The notes: generated from the sequence alone by a model not told the origin. Shown: positions 26,623 to 36,072, counted from the stretch's first letter. The stretch: 64,000 nucleotides of DNA from Bacillus sp. AFS098217 (GCF_002551815.1 NZ_NVPR01000073.1:1-64000); one strand, 5' to 3'. Numbers and translations are program-made.

Positions 26623-28462
26623 GGAGTGTTATGAGACTGAAATTGTTGATACAAAGGAGAAGCTCCCATTTGTATTAAAATTGATCGTAGGGATTGAAGC
26701 AAAGGGAGAGTTTATTCTTTTGAATCGTCTTTGTACCTCTACTATAGCGCTCTCACAGTGTGTTTATAAAGTGCAGGAGTTAAAATCATTACGCTTATGT
26801 TTACATTATGAAAAACCAGCTCATATTACATTTATATGGAATAAAGTATATGAGGGACAAAAAAACTTAAAGGAATCGCAATATGAATTACATGAAAAAA
26901 GGAAAAAAGTATTAGTATATGAGCATGGGAAAACTGATTTTTTTTATCCGTGGCGCTGCGGTTTATATCACTTTGAGGTACGAGTGGAAGAAGAAATATA
27001 CTATGGAGCGTTTCAAATTGTTCCCAAAAATTTCTTAGATGATCAATTTGAAATGATTCAAACTTATGTGAAATCAATTTTAAATGAACTGATTTTAGAT
27101 AGGGGGTATTATAAAAAGACATTTTCAGCACTTAGTGACATTGAGGATTCTTCATATTTAATACTACTTCGAATGCTTCCGCAAAAAATGAAAAAAATAA
27201 AACAAATTTATAAGGAAGTGGAAATGAATACGAAATATATGAATAAGTACGATTGGGAAATAAGAGAAAGAAGGGCTACGAGAAAAAGTGTAATAGTTGG
27301 TGAAAGAAAGCCTTGGGGAAAATATTACAATCGTAAGTTTGTTGAACAAAAAGATAGTTTGGAAAATGCTTTTCTGAAATTTAAAACGAAACAATTTTAT
27401 TATTATTTGTTAGAAATGCAGAGTTTTTTACAAAAGACGATCGAAATATTAGAAGGAACAAAGCACATGAAAAAAGAGGAATACCAAGCTGTGAAAACAA
27501 TTATGCAAACGATTGACCGTAATGGATCTGTGACGGATAGAGAAAAACAAAAATATCGGAATATACATTTGTTGAAAGAAGCAGATGTACGAAAAAGTTC
27601 TTTGAAAATACAAGAATATAAAATACTGTATCGTATTGTATATCAAAGTGCACAGTATTTTCAAAACTTGTTACACTCCCCATTTTGGGGAGATATTTCT
27701 GAAAAAACCAACATCACTTTACATGCTTTATCGGTACCTCATCGCCAATTAATCTCTCACTTAGAGTTGTTACCACATCATAATCAACACTCTCCAGCAT
27801 TATTATTTGTATATAAGCCAACATTTTTAGTGTATGAGTATTATGCTTTTTTTATTGTTATTTCTATATTACAACAGATCGGATTTATAGACGAAATTCC
27901 AATTCGTGAACAAATACAAAAATATTTTTATTTAGATGGATTACAAGATGGTACGACAATTATTTTAAATCGTGATGATTTTCAGATTCATATTGCATTT
28001 AATGATTTGATTGAAACACATCCTCTTATTGCACTTAGTAAGGGAAGTCATTTTTATAATGGAGAGGATACGAAAAAACCAGACATTCGTTTAGATTGTT
28101 ATGTAAAACAAGGAGAAAAGTATGAATATGAATCGTCTATCATTATTGAAGTGAAATATAGTCCCATGTATAATATTTTTCAGCCTCTTGGTAATACAAA
28201 AGCAACGGAACAAATGTATAAATATTGGTCTATTAAATATGTAGATGAAAAAGATGGGAAACGTATTTTCAAGAGAAGAGCGATTCACGAAGTGATTTGT
28301 GTTTATCCAGGAAGCCATATGCATGGAAAGAAAATTGAATCTGGTTGCGGTGTTTTCTTGCAATTATATCCATATAAAACGAAGCAAGGTAAAGAAAAGT
28401 TAGCTGGAAAACACGGGCTTGTACAAATTTTTGAGAAATGGCTAAAGAATACCGTTTTATAA
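26606..28462 (+). CDS. DUF2357-type PD-(D/E)XK nuclease (McrC-like partner)
   Basis: A protein of about 618 residues. The N-terminal part (to about 210) is beta-rich and resembles the DUF2357 region that accompanies McrB-like motors. A basic helical middle (about 200-345) follows. The C-terminus has a restriction-endonuclease-like core: KPDIRLD with Asp493 and IIIEVKYSP with Glu515-x-Lys517, the D...ExK catalytic triad. The gene overlaps the upstream NTPase gene by 17 bases, so the two are translationally coupled. Together they look like a type IV restriction-like or other DNA-quality-control module; target is unknown. Confidence 0.78.
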   Translation: MDMQNEECYETEIVDTKEKLPFVLKLIVGIEAKGEFILLNRLCTSTIALSQCVYKVQELKSLRLCLHYEKPAHITFIWNKVYEGQKNLKESQYELHEKRKKVLVYEHGKTDFFYPWRCGLYHFEVRVEEEIYYGAFQIVPKNFLDDQFEMIQTYVKSILNELILDRGYYKKTFSALSDIEDSSYLILLRMLPQKMKKIKQIYKEVEMNTKYMNKYDWEIRERRATRKSVIVGERKPWGKYYNRKFVEQKDSLENAFLKFKTKQFYYYLLEMQSFLQKTIEILEGTKHMKKEEYQAVKTIMQTIDRNGSVTDREKQKYRNIHLLKEADVRKSSLKIQEYKILYRIVYQSAQYFQNLLHSPFWGDISEKTNITLHALSVPHRQLISHLELLPHHNQHSPALLFVYKPTFLVYEYYAFFIVISILQQIGFIDEIPIREQIQKYFYLDGLQDGTTIILNRDDFQIHIAFNDLIETHPLIALSKGSHFYNGEDTKKPDIRLDCYVKQGEKYEYESSIIIEVKYSPMYNIFQPLGNTKATEQMYKYWSIKYVDEKDGKRIFKRRAIHEVICVYPGSHMHGKKIESGCGVFLQLYPYKTKQGKEKLAGKHGLVQIFEKWLKNTVL

Positions 28463-28544
28463 AAAGAACTCCTTGCTTTTTGAATAAAAGAAAATCCTGA
28501 GAATCATTATTTCCCAGGATGTATTGTCAATTTGAAGTAATTGT

Positions 28545-28605
28545 TTTCCTCATACGATTTTAATGTTGTTAACACGCAGCACTCGACATAAATCGTATGA
28601 GGAAA
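28545..28605. repeat. Perfect 16-bp inverted repeat
   Basis: TTTCCTCATACGATTT at 28545-28560 is matched by its exact complement at 28590-28605, with a 29-base spacer. There is no T tail, so it is not a standard terminator. It lies between the nuclease gene and the convergent DUF1275 gene. Confidence 0.7.
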
Positions 28606-28662
28606 CTGGTAGTGAATCAATTGCGATAATGAGGTATTATCAAAGTAACATTAAAAAAACTT

Positions 28663-29367
28663 TTATTTCAATGTTAAGGGTTTTCTCAAATAACCTCTGT
28701 CCCTATGATACAAAATCAGAGCAATCACTAAAATTCCTGATGCAATCCATATAGATGTGTTTCCTATATGAGTGGTGGAAAATGTCCCTAACGACGCACC
28801 AAATAAAAAAGAAAGAATGATAACAAAGAATTCTTTAAATTGTTTTTTCGCTTCTTGATTATGTTCTATGAATGCCAAATATGCTGCCTGCGTTGCAGTT
28901 CGAAGGTTTCCTGTTGTCATCGTTGAATTGTAGGTCCACTTGTCTAGTTTGTTAAAAGTGGAAATTTGTAAAGATGATACAAACGAAATACATACTGTTA
29001 TCACTATGTTAGGTACACTTTTTGGCAAAATACCTACAACGGCTAAAATAATGCATTCTAATATAAGGATAGAACGTCTATAACTATGTAATAGTTGTCT
29101 TATATGAGGAATCTTTACTACTTCTGATACCAAAACACCTAATATAAAAGCTAAAATAGGCGGGATATAAAGTAAAGCACTTTTCCATTCCCCACTAGCT
29201 GCTCTTATAGCGAATAGTACTATATTTCCTGTCTGTGCATTGGCAAATACTCTATCTCTGCTGACGAATGTATAAGCATCTAAAAAGCCTCCAACTATAG
29301 CTAACAAAACACCCAAACGAACAGAGTTTGAAGATAATGAAGGAATCGTAGTTAGTTTATCTTTCAT
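28663..29367 (-). CDS. DUF1275 (YoaK-family) membrane protein
   Basis: A 234-residue protein with about six membrane helices. The start LLAIVGGFLDAYTFVSRDRVFANAQTGN is the DUF1275 signature (G-x-x-DA-x-x-F, AN-x-QTGN). A second conserved stretch, NSTMTTGNLRTA, is in the middle. The function of the family is unknown. AAGGAGAT precedes the ATG. The gene is convergent with the nuclease module and has its own upstream region. Confidence 0.88.
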   Translation of the reverse strand: MKDKLTTIPSLSSNSVRLGVLLAIVGGFLDAYTFVSRDRVFANAQTGNIVLFAIRAASGEWKSALLYIPPILAFILGVLVSEVVKIPHIRQLLHSYRRSILILECIILAVVGILPKSVPNIVITVCISFVSSLQISTFNKLDKWTYNSTMTTGNLRTATQAAYLAFIEHNQEAKKQFKEFFVIILSFLFGASLGTFSTTHIGNTSIWIASGILVIALILYHRDRGYLRKPLTLK

Positions 29368-29732
29368 AATATGATCTCCTTGTATCTTATATTGAAGATA
29401 TTTATTTATAATTAATATTCTGCTTAGATGAAAAAGGCATTCCTTTAAAATCTTTAACAGCAGATTAGCAATACTTATCTTGATTTCGTTTCTTTTTACT
29501 TTTTCCTATATTAGATATAATGTATAATCCTACCCATTTTTTTAACCATAATCAACACTATTATTTAACATATTTTATTCGTTTTATAAAAATAAAAGTC
29601 GAATAGGAATTCTGTTTACTTTATAGAATATAAAAGGAGTAAATATTTTTAGTTGCATACGAAGGTTTGTTCTTATATGATAGATGGTGAAAGCGTTGTC
29701 AAAAAGAACGGCGATGGGAAAGGCGGGTAAAT
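29368..29732. other. Divergent intergenic region
   Basis: About 365 AT-rich bases between the DUF1275 gene and the GNAT-like gene, expected to hold both promoters. No supported small gene or repeat was found. Confidence 0.4.
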
Positions 29733-30329
29733 ATGTTCCAGCGTGTTCAAACAAAGGAAGAACATTTTTGGTTCGAGCAACTGTGGGGAGATTTTTGTGA
29801 AGAAAGAGATTTAATGTTCGTAGAACGTAATTTAAATCCATCACGATTTTTATTAATAGAAGATCAGCACTATATCGGTACTGTAGAGTGTATTCGATAT
29901 GTAGTGCCTGAACAATCAAATTCTGAGTTTTTCTATCCGTTTTCTGAAAATGATTTAGTGAAAGACTTAAAAAATGTTTATGAAATAGGAAAGTTAAGTA
30001 TTGCGAAAACCTCTCGTGGGAGAGGGCATTTTAAAAGGCTAGCAGCTATTTTATTTATGCATGCTTTAGAAATGAAAGCTGAATGGTATATTGCTGTCGT
30101 TACAAAACGGATGTATATGTATTTATTTACACTTGGTTTTCCGATTGAGCCAATAGATAATCCCTTTAATTTTCATGATAAGTTGCAAGGTGTACCTGTA
30201 CGGATTCATGCTCGAAAGGGAATAACACATCTATATTCATTGAAGGAATTTCGAGATATTATTCAAGGAAATGCTCATGCCCAAGCCCTTATTAAGGAAT
30301 ACAGTAAAAATATTATGTTAACAAACTAA
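29733..30329 (+). CDS. GNAT-fold acyltransferase-like protein
   Basis: A 198-residue protein resembling the autoinducer-synthase/GNAT superfamily. It has an early RFLLIEDQHYIGTVE strand pair, YEIGKLSIAKTSRGRGHFK as the acyl-CoA loop (about residues 87-105), and a later ITHLYSLKEF end. There is no sign of the conserved residues that would make it a true acyl-homoserine-lactone synthase. The start follows AAAGGCGGG. The substrate is unknown. hcp follows after an Fnr-type site, so it is probably not in the same unit. Confidence 0.65.
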   Translation: MFQRVQTKEEHFWFEQLWGDFCEERDLMFVERNLNPSRFLLIEDQHYIGTVECIRYVVPEQSNSEFFYPFSENDLVKDLKNVYEIGKLSIAKTSRGRGHFKRLAAILFMHALEMKAEWYIAVVTKRMYMYLFTLGFPIEPIDNPFNFHDKLQGVPVRIHARKGITHLYSLKEFRDIIQGNAHAQALIKEYSKNIMLTN

Positions 30330-30354
30330 ATTGTCACAAATTTTTATATATTAT

Positions 30355-30370
30355 TGTGATTGATATCACA
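30355..30370 (+). promoter_or_regulatory. Fnr-type binding site upstream of hcp
   Basis: TGTGATTGATATCACA is a perfect TGTGA-N6-TCACA palindrome, the consensus of the Bacillus Fnr/Crp family. It lies about 65-80 bases before the hcp start. Oxygen-limited activation of hcp fits the role of the enzyme. Confidence 0.75.
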
Positions 30371-30435
30371 TCCTTCTCGTTCAATATACATTACGCTTTA
30401 TTTGTAAGAATTGATTGAGGAAGGGATGGGATTGT

Positions 30436-31722
30436 ATGTTTTGTTACCAATGTGAACAAACACCAACAGGTGGATGTAAAGTAATGGGTGTTTGCGGAAA
30501 AAACGAAACGATTGCAAGTTTACAAGATACAATTGTATTTGGATTAAAAGGAATTGCAGCTTATCGTACTCATGCAGCTCAGCTTGGGTATACAGATTCG
30601 TTTGTAGATGCTACAACGCATGAAGCATTATATATGACATTAACAAATTCAAACTTTAATGAACAAGAACATTTGGAAATGGCTATGAAAGTTGGGAAAG
30701 CTGCCTTACGAGTGATGGAATTGTTGGATGAGGCGCATACGAATCACTTTGGTGTTCCTGAACCTGTTCATATTACGCAAAATCGTGTAGAGGGTAAAGC
30801 GATTGTTGTTACAGGGCATAATCTATTTGCTTTAGAGGAATTGCTCAAGCAAACAGAAGGGAAAGGGATTCATATTTATACGCATTCAGAAATGCTCCCA
30901 GCTCATGGATATCCACAGTTAAAAAAATATAAACATTTAAAAGGGAACATCGGTAAAGCATGGTATGATCAGCGACGTCTTTTTGACAAATTTACAGGTG
31001 CGATTTTAGCTACAACGAATTGTGTAATGCCTATTAAAGGGTCGTATGCTGATCGTTTCTTTTCTTATGATATTGCTGGGCTAGAGGGCGTTCGAAAAAT
31101 TGAAAATGATAATTTTGATCCATTGATTGAAAAGGCCTTGGAGTTACCAGAAGTATATATGGAGTCGGACGAACAGTTGTTAACAGGTTTTCATCATAAT
31201 ACGGTATTATCGTTAGCGCCAGAAATTATTGAAGCAGTAAAAGCAGGAAGAATTAAACGGTTCTTTGTGATTGCAGGTTGTGACGCTCCAGGAAAAGGCG
31301 GGGAATATTATCGTGAATTAGCGATGTCACTTCCGATGGAAACGGTTATTTTAACAACTTCTTGTGGGAAGTTTCGTTTTAATGATGTAGATTATGGGGT
31401 TGTACCAGAAACGCAGATTCCACGCTACATTGACTTAGGTCAATGTAATAACTCGATTTCAACAATAAAAATCGCAGCTGCTTTAGCGGATGCTTTTCAA
31501 TGTGAAGTGAATGAATTGCCGATTAGTATTGTGTTATCTTGGTTTGAACAAAAGGCAGTTGCCATTTTACTTGGGTTATTTAGTCTTGGAATTCAAGATA
31601 TACGTATTGGTCCAAAAGCACCTGAATTTATTTCACCTGGTGTACTTCAAGTGTTGCAAGAGACATTTGGATTGAAAATGATCACGACTGCCACTGAAGA
31701 TATGAATATGATGTTATCATAA
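30436..31722 (+). CDS. hcp: Hybrid cluster protein (hydroxylamine reductase)
   Basis: A 428-residue Fe-S protein that reduces hydroxylamine or NO under anaerobic nitrosative stress. The N-terminal [4Fe-4S] motif is Cys3, Cys6, Cys14, Cys20. Hybrid-cluster ligands are seen as GHNL, AGCDAPGKGGEYY, TSCGKFRFND and LGQCNNS. At 428 residues it is clearly shorter than the usual 540-560-residue enzymes; it appears to be the short class in which one helical domain is missing. The ATG at 30436 gives the standard MFCYQCEQ start; an upstream in-frame TTG at 30415 is not needed. Confidence 0.93.
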   Translation: MFCYQCEQTPTGGCKVMGVCGKNETIASLQDTIVFGLKGIAAYRTHAAQLGYTDSFVDATTHEALYMTLTNSNFNEQEHLEMAMKVGKAALRVMELLDEAHTNHFGVPEPVHITQNRVEGKAIVVTGHNLFALEELLKQTEGKGIHIYTHSEMLPAHGYPQLKKYKHLKGNIGKAWYDQRRLFDKFTGAILATTNCVMPIKGSYADRFFSYDIAGLEGVRKIENDNFDPLIEKALELPEVYMESDEQLLTGFHHNTVLSLAPEIIEAVKAGRIKRFFVIAGCDAPGKGGEYYRELAMSLPMETVILTTSCGKFRFNDVDYGVVPETQIPRYIDLGQCNNSISTIKIAAALADAFQCEVNELPISIVLSWFEQKAVAILLGLFSLGIQDIRIGPKAPEFISPGVLQVLQETFGLKMITTATEDMNMMLS

Positions 31723-31757
31723 TAAAGGGATGCCTTGTCATAAGGCATCCTTTTATT
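31719..31757 (+). terminator. Terminator after hcp
   Basis: The stem AAAGGGATGCCTT/AAGGCATCCTTTT has a short loop. Confidence 0.92.
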
Positions 31758-31763
31758 ATGAAG

Positions 31764-31811
31764 TAAAAAAGCGTATTCTGATTAACTAGGGGGAAGTCAA
31801 CCAGAATACGC
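31764..31811 (-). terminator. Terminator after racA (minus strand)
   Basis: GCGTATTCTG and its complement are separated by about 21 bases. On the minus strand the hairpin is followed by T6, so it ends racA transcription. Confidence 0.8.
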
Positions 31812-31831
31812 GAACTCATAAGTGAAAAATA

Positions 31832-32302
31832 TTAAAAACCAAATATACTTAAAATCATTTTACGACGCTTTGGTTTTTTTTCCCGTTCATATGTTGGCTT
31901 AATATCAGGTGTAATGTACAGTGGTTCTTCTTTCTTAAGATCCGCCTCTAGTTTCTGGATTCTGTCTAGCATTTCTTCTATTTCACGTCGATGTTGTAGC
32001 AATTGATAAGTAACAACATCATTCGCTTTATCTTTCATTTGTTCTTCCATTTGATCTAATCGCCGGGTAATTGCATTTAATTGTGTCACGAATTGCTCAA
32101 AATCATTTGAGGATTTTGTTTGAGAACTTGTATCTACATGAGAGCAATGATGATCTAACATTTGATCTAAGTCACTTTGTGTAAAAATGTAATGGCCATA
32201 TTTGTTTTTTTCTATCTCAAGATTTAACTGTTGTGCAATCCGGACCACTGCCTTTGGGCTAATACCTAATTTTTTGGCAATAAAGGGTGTTTTATATTCC
32301 AA
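31832..32302 (-). CDS. racA: Chromosome-anchoring protein RacA
   Basis: A 156-residue protein that pins the chromosome origin to the cell pole during sporulation. The N-terminal helix-turn-helix (about residues 1-50) reads [20 protein letters not shown], then [13 protein letters not shown] coiled coil follows (about 75-125) and a very basic tail ends in [10 protein letters not shown], which can bind the membrane or DivIVA. It is close to other B. cereus-group RacA, though the linker after the HTH seems short. TTG at 32302 stands behind AGGAGGG; the frame runs on to 32500 without support. Confidence 0.9.
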   Translation of the reverse strand: MEYKTPFIAKKLGISPKAVVRIAQQLNLEIEKNKYGHYIFTQSDLDQMLDHHCSHVDTSSQTKSSNDFEQFVTQLNAITRRLDQMEEQMKDKANDVVTYQLLQHRREIEEMLDRIQKLEADLKKEEPLYITPDIKPTYEREKKPKRRKMILSIFGF

Positions 32303-32620
32303 GATAATCCCTCCTATATATATCCTGTTGAATGATTTCGAGGTAATAAGCTTGTTACCTTCAAGAATGACAAAAGAAGTGCGGAATCGGCAAAGAAAGT
32401 GCTTTTTCACGAAAATGAGTCTATAAGCATATAAAGCTTCTAAAAAGAAAGAATTATGTCTGAATTTTGTAAGTATTCTTATTTGACGGAGGGAAAACAT
32501 TTAGATTATCATAAATATAAATATCTTCTTTTATGTATGCATATAATGTATAAAAAGGTGATTGCGAATGTAGAATTTTGTAAGATTATAAGTAATGTTA
32601 CTTCACTTGAATAAATTTAA

Positions 32621-32660
32621 GTAGGAGGTGGCTTCCTTGCTTACACCGTAAGTAAGGACA
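32621..32660 (+). promoter_or_regulatory. Leader ORF and hairpin before the CNNM/CorC gene
   Basis: AGGAGGTGG at 32623-32631 is followed by the five-codon frame TTG-CTT-ACA-CCG-TAA at 32637-32651. It is nested in a hairpin: CCTTGCTTAC pairs with GTAAGTAAGG. The 3' arm holds the TAAGGA ribosome site of the following gene, which begins at 32666. The layout suggests translation-coupled control. Confidence 0.5.
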
Positions 32661-32665
32661 CATAT

Positions 32666-34021
32666 TTGGACATATATAGTATAAGTATGGTGATTGTTTT
32701 AATTGCCTTATCTGCATTTTTCGTTGCGGCAGAATTTGCAATTGTGAAAGTGAGAGGTTCACGCATCGATTATTTGATTACAGAAGGTAATAAATATGCA
32801 AAGTCAGTAAAAACAATCATTACAAACTTAGACGAGTATTTATCAGCTTGCCAATTAGGAATTACAGTTACAGCTCTCGGGATTGGTTGGTTAGGTAAAC
32901 CAGCGTTAAAACACATGTTTGATGTGCTGTTCGCAAGTTGGAACGTGTCTCCCCAGCTTGCAGAGATTATGGCTGTGATTCTAGTGTTTATGTTCATTAC
33001 TTTTTTCCATGTGGTTGTGGGAGAGTTAGCGCCAAAAACATTTGCAATTCAAAAAGCAGAACAAGTAAGTTTGCTTGTTGCAAAGCCACTACTTTTCTTT
33101 TATCGTATTACTTTTCCTTTTATTTGGCTGTTAAACGGATCAGCTCAATATGTAACGAGAAAATTTGGTTTGCAAAATGCGAAAGATCATGAGGAAGTAC
33201 ATTCGGAAGAAGAATTACGTCTATTAATGTCGGAAAGTTACAAAAACGGAGAGATTAATCAATCTGAATTTAAATATGTAAATAAAATCTTTGAATTTGA
33301 CGATCGGATTGCAAAAGAAATCATGGTACCACGTAAAGAAATGTATATTTTAGATAAAGATACACCAGTGAAAAAAGCATTACAAATAATGTCAAGTGAA
33401 AAATATACAAGATATCCAGTTGTCGATGGGGATAAAGATCATGTGATTGGTTTTGTAAACTTTAAAGATATTTTCACAGACTTTGTGAATCATGGTACTG
33501 TTAGTAAAGAAAAGGTAGAGCAGTATATCAGGCCTATTATCCTTGTTATTGAGTCAATCCCAATTCATGATTTATTTTTAAAAATGCAAAGGGAACGAAC
33601 ACATATTGCGATATTAATTGATGAATATGGTGGAACATCAGGGCTCGTAACAGTTGAAGATATATTAGAAGAAATTGTTGGAGATATACAAGATGAATTT
33701 GATACGGATGAACAACCAGAAATTCAATGTGTCAGTGAAACAAAGACAATTCTAGAAGGAAAAGTGCTTGTTAGTGAAGTCAATACATTATTAGGTTTAA
33801 CCATTGATGATGATGGTGTTGATACGATTGGTGGTTGGATTTTAACAAAGAACCTCGGGGTTGAGGAGGGAGATATTGTTGAAATTGAAACCTATAAATT
33901 TTGTGTGAAAGAGTTAGATGGTCACTATATTAAGAGGATAGAAGTGACGAAACCATCAGTACCAATTCTCATTTCAGAAACTGAAAAAGCTATATCACTA
34001 CAAGAACAAATTAGCTCGTGA
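32666..34021 (+). CDS. CNNM/CorC-family ion transporter (HlyC/CorC)
   Basis: A 451-residue membrane protein. The N-terminal CNNM (DUF21) domain has four hydrophobic segments (about residues 5-185), including [16 protein letters not shown] and the [14 protein letters not shown] motif. Two CBS domains (about 205-330) start [12 protein letters not shown], and a C-terminal CorC_HlyC transporter-associated domain (about 350-430) carries DTIGGWIL. Relatives export magnesium or affect divalent-cation balance (B. subtilis MpfA). The start is TTG at 32666 after TAAGGA. Expression is probably set by the leader structure upstream. Confidence 0.9.
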   Translation: MDIYSISMVIVLIALSAFFVAAEFAIVKVRGSRIDYLITEGNKYAKSVKTIITNLDEYLSACQLGITVTALGIGWLGKPALKHMFDVLFASWNVSPQLAEIMAVILVFMFITFFHVVVGELAPKTFAIQKAEQVSLLVAKPLLFFYRITFPFIWLLNGSAQYVTRKFGLQNAKDHEEVHSEEELRLLMSESYKNGEINQSEFKYVNKIFEFDDRIAKEIMVPRKEMYILDKDTPVKKALQIMSSEKYTRYPVVDGDKDHVIGFVNFKDIFTDFVNHGTVSKEKVEQYIRPIILVIESIPIHDLFLKMQRERTHIAILIDEYGGTSGLVTVEDILEEIVGDIQDEFDTDEQPEIQCVSETKTILEGKVLVSEVNTLLGLTIDDDGVDTIGGWILTKNLGVEEGDIVEIETYKFCVKELDGHYIKRIEVTKPSVPILISETEKAISLQEQISS

Positions 34022-34047
34022 ACTCTGCTTTTAGCAGAGTTTTTTTA
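34021..34047 (+). terminator. Terminator after CNNM gene
   Basis: The stem AACTCTGC/GCAGAGTT is followed by T7. Confidence 0.93.
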
Positions 34048-34188
34048 GTGAGCAAAATGTTTTTTTATGCCAGGAGGCCGTGTTACAATAAAACAAGTCA
34101 GACCTTTAATGAAGTGAAGTATTTTTCGAATAAAATGAATGTACTTAAGAAGTTTTAGATTATACATATATTTGAAAGGAGCGTTTAT

Positions 34189-35613
34189 ATGAAGAAACAT
34201 TTATATATAGATGGAGCGTGGAAGGAAGTAGGGGCGTATAAAACGTTGTATGCACCATACTCAGAGGAAGTACTAGCGGAAATTGCTCAAGGGACAGAGG
34301 AAGATGTTCAAAAAGCAATTTCTTCAGCGAAAAAGGCGATGAAAGAGATGGGGAAATTATCAGCATATGACCGCGCATCCATTTTAGAAACAGTTGCCCA
34401 AAAAATGCACGAGAGAAGAGAGGAATTTGCAGAAATTATTGCAAAAGAAGCGGCGAAACCTATTCGTGCAGCACGTGGAGAAGTAGATCGTACGGTACAA
34501 ACATATAAGTTTGCAGCCGAAGAGGCAAAGCGTATATATGGAGAGACTTTACCGTTAGATGCAGCACCAGGAGCAGATGGTCGTATTGCTTATACTGTTC
34601 GGAAGCCAATCGGTGTTATTGGGGCCATTACACCATTTAATTTCCCACTAAATTTAGTTGCCCATAAAGTTGGACCTGCAATTGCTGCAGGTAACACGAT
34701 TGTATTAAAGCCAGCTGACCAAACGCCACTTTCATCTTATGCCCTTGTTGAACTATTTGAAGAAGCTGGATTACCAAAAGGGGCTTTTAACATTGTATCT
34801 GGGCGAGGCTCAATTGTTGGTGAAGCATTGGTAAAAGATGACCGTGTGGCTTCAATTACATTTACAGGAAGTCCAAAGGTTGGCATCGGTATTAAAGCAA
34901 AAGCCGGATTAAAACGTGTAACATTAGAGCTTGGTTCAAATGCTGCAGTAGTGATTGATGAAAATGTAGAATTAACAGAAGGAGTAATTGAGCGTGTGAA
35001 ATGGGGAGCTTTTGTGAATAATGGACAAGTTTGCATTTCCGTACAACGTGTATTTGTTCATGAAAATAAAATGGAAGAATTCACTGAGAAATTAACAAAG
35101 GCGATGGAAAAGGTAGTAGTAGGCGACCCGCTTCATGAAGAGACAGATGTTTCTGCGCTTATTTCCAAAAATGATGTTAATCGTATTGAGTTATGGATAC
35201 AAGAAGCGGTAAAAGAAGGGGCAACTGTTTTGTGCGGAGGTAAAAAACGCGACGCGCGTATATTTGAACCAACTGTATTAACAAATGTTCCAAATCACGT
35301 TTCTGTCCAGTGTCAAGAAGTGTTTGGACCGGTTATGACGGTAAATACATTCCAAACATTTGAAGAAGCATTAGAAATGGTAAATAACTCACGATATGGC
35401 TTACAGGCTGGAGTATTTACAACTGATTTAACGAAAGCAATGCGAGCAATTGATGAACTAGAAGTAGGTGGCGTCATGATTAACGACATTCCAACATTTA
35501 GAGTCGATCATATGCCATATGGTGGTGTGAAAGAAAGTGGCACAGGACGTGAAGGAATTAAATATGCGATTGAAGAAATGACAGAAATGAAATTAGTTTG
35601 TATTAAAAAATAA
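34189..35613 (+). CDS. NAD(P)-dependent aldehyde dehydrogenase
   Basis: A 474-residue aldehyde dehydrogenase. The cofactor-binding TPFNFPLNLVAHKVGPA and FTGSPKVG motifs are present. The general base is Glu247 in TLELGSN, and the nucleophile is Cys282 in NNGQVCISVQR. The ELGSNAAVVI variant and overall text lean towards the non-phosphorylating glyceraldehyde-3-phosphate / lactaldehyde / phosphonoacetaldehyde group, but the substrate is not fixed by sequence. TTGAAAGGAGCG precedes the ATG. The gene is monocistronic with no pathway genes adjacent. Confidence 0.9.
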   Translation: MKKHLYIDGAWKEVGAYKTLYAPYSEEVLAEIAQGTEEDVQKAISSAKKAMKEMGKLSAYDRASILETVAQKMHERREEFAEIIAKEAAKPIRAARGEVDRTVQTYKFAAEEAKRIYGETLPLDAAPGADGRIAYTVRKPIGVIGAITPFNFPLNLVAHKVGPAIAAGNTIVLKPADQTPLSSYALVELFEEAGLPKGAFNIVSGRGSIVGEALVKDDRVASITFTGSPKVGIGIKAKAGLKRVTLELGSNAAVVIDENVELTEGVIERVKWGAFVNNGQVCISVQRVFVHENKMEEFTEKLTKAMEKVVVGDPLHEETDVSALISKNDVNRIELWIQEAVKEGATVLCGGKKRDARIFEPTVLTNVPNHVSVQCQEVFGPVMTVNTFQTFEEALEMVNNSRYGLQAGVFTTDLTKAMRAIDELEVGGVMINDIPTFRVDHMPYGGVKESGTGREGIKYAIEEMTEMKLVCIKK

Positions 35614-35630
35614 CGGGCATAAAAAGTAAC

Positions 35631-35671
35631 AAAGGTACACTTGCAACTTGGACAAGTGTACCTTTTGTTTT
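35631..35671. terminator. Terminator between convergent genes
   Basis: The stem AAAGGTACACTTG/CAAGTGTACCTTT has a nine-base loop and a T-rich flank. It can serve the dehydrogenase and yueI. Confidence 0.9.
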
Positions 35672-35679
35672 CAATTGTG

Positions 35680-36072
35680 TTATTTCATTTCTTGTTTAAA
35701 AATAGCATCTTCAACATAAATTTGTTCTTTATCTATAGCTGTATTACGAGCTAAAACTAAACCAATTGGTGTATGTGTACCTTTATTTTGAACAATTGTG
35801 AAAGGGACATTTTTTTCGTTTGCTAATTTAATGTATTTTGATAAATGTGGGTAAGTAATGCTGCCATTTATAAATAGCTGTAATGATTGAGAAGAGCGCA
35901 TGTTAGTGGCTACTTCTGTATACACATTGCTTTGCATCACTTGACCGATTGTTAAAGCGACTTCTACACGCTCACGTAATGTGCCTAAATACATATTACG
36001 TTCTTCTGGTTTGTTTTGCTTTTGGCCATAAATGCCTTCTTGGAGATAATCTTCCACATTTTTATTTGCCAT
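35680..36072 (-). CDS. yueI: YueI family protein
   Basis: A 129-residue protein of the YueI (DUF1694) family. MANKNVEDYLQEGIYG and NMYLGTLRERVEVALT are characteristic, as is the GSITYPHLSKYIKLA middle. The fold is thought to be ribosomal-L7Ae/eL8-like; function is unknown. AAGGTG lies before the ATG at 36072, whereas the open frame to 36105 lacks a site. It is convergent with the dehydrogenase gene. Confidence 0.88.
   Translation of the reverse strand: MANKNVEDYLQEGIYGQKQNKPEERNMYLGTLRERVEVALTIGQVMQSNVYTEVATNMRSSQSLQLFINGSITYPHLSKYIKLANEKNVPFTIVQNKGTHTPIGLVLARNTAIDKEQIYVEDAIFKQEMK

Noticed and set aside
28563-28754. A 63-codon plus-strand frame covering the inverted repeat
   Set aside because: No ribosome site, it overlaps the end of the DUF1275 gene, and the sequence is not protein-like.
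29733-30329. Acyl-homoserine-lactone synthase
   Set aside because: Only the general acyltransferase fold is visible. The conserved catalytic residues of LuxI enzymes are not evident, and such signalling is not expected here.
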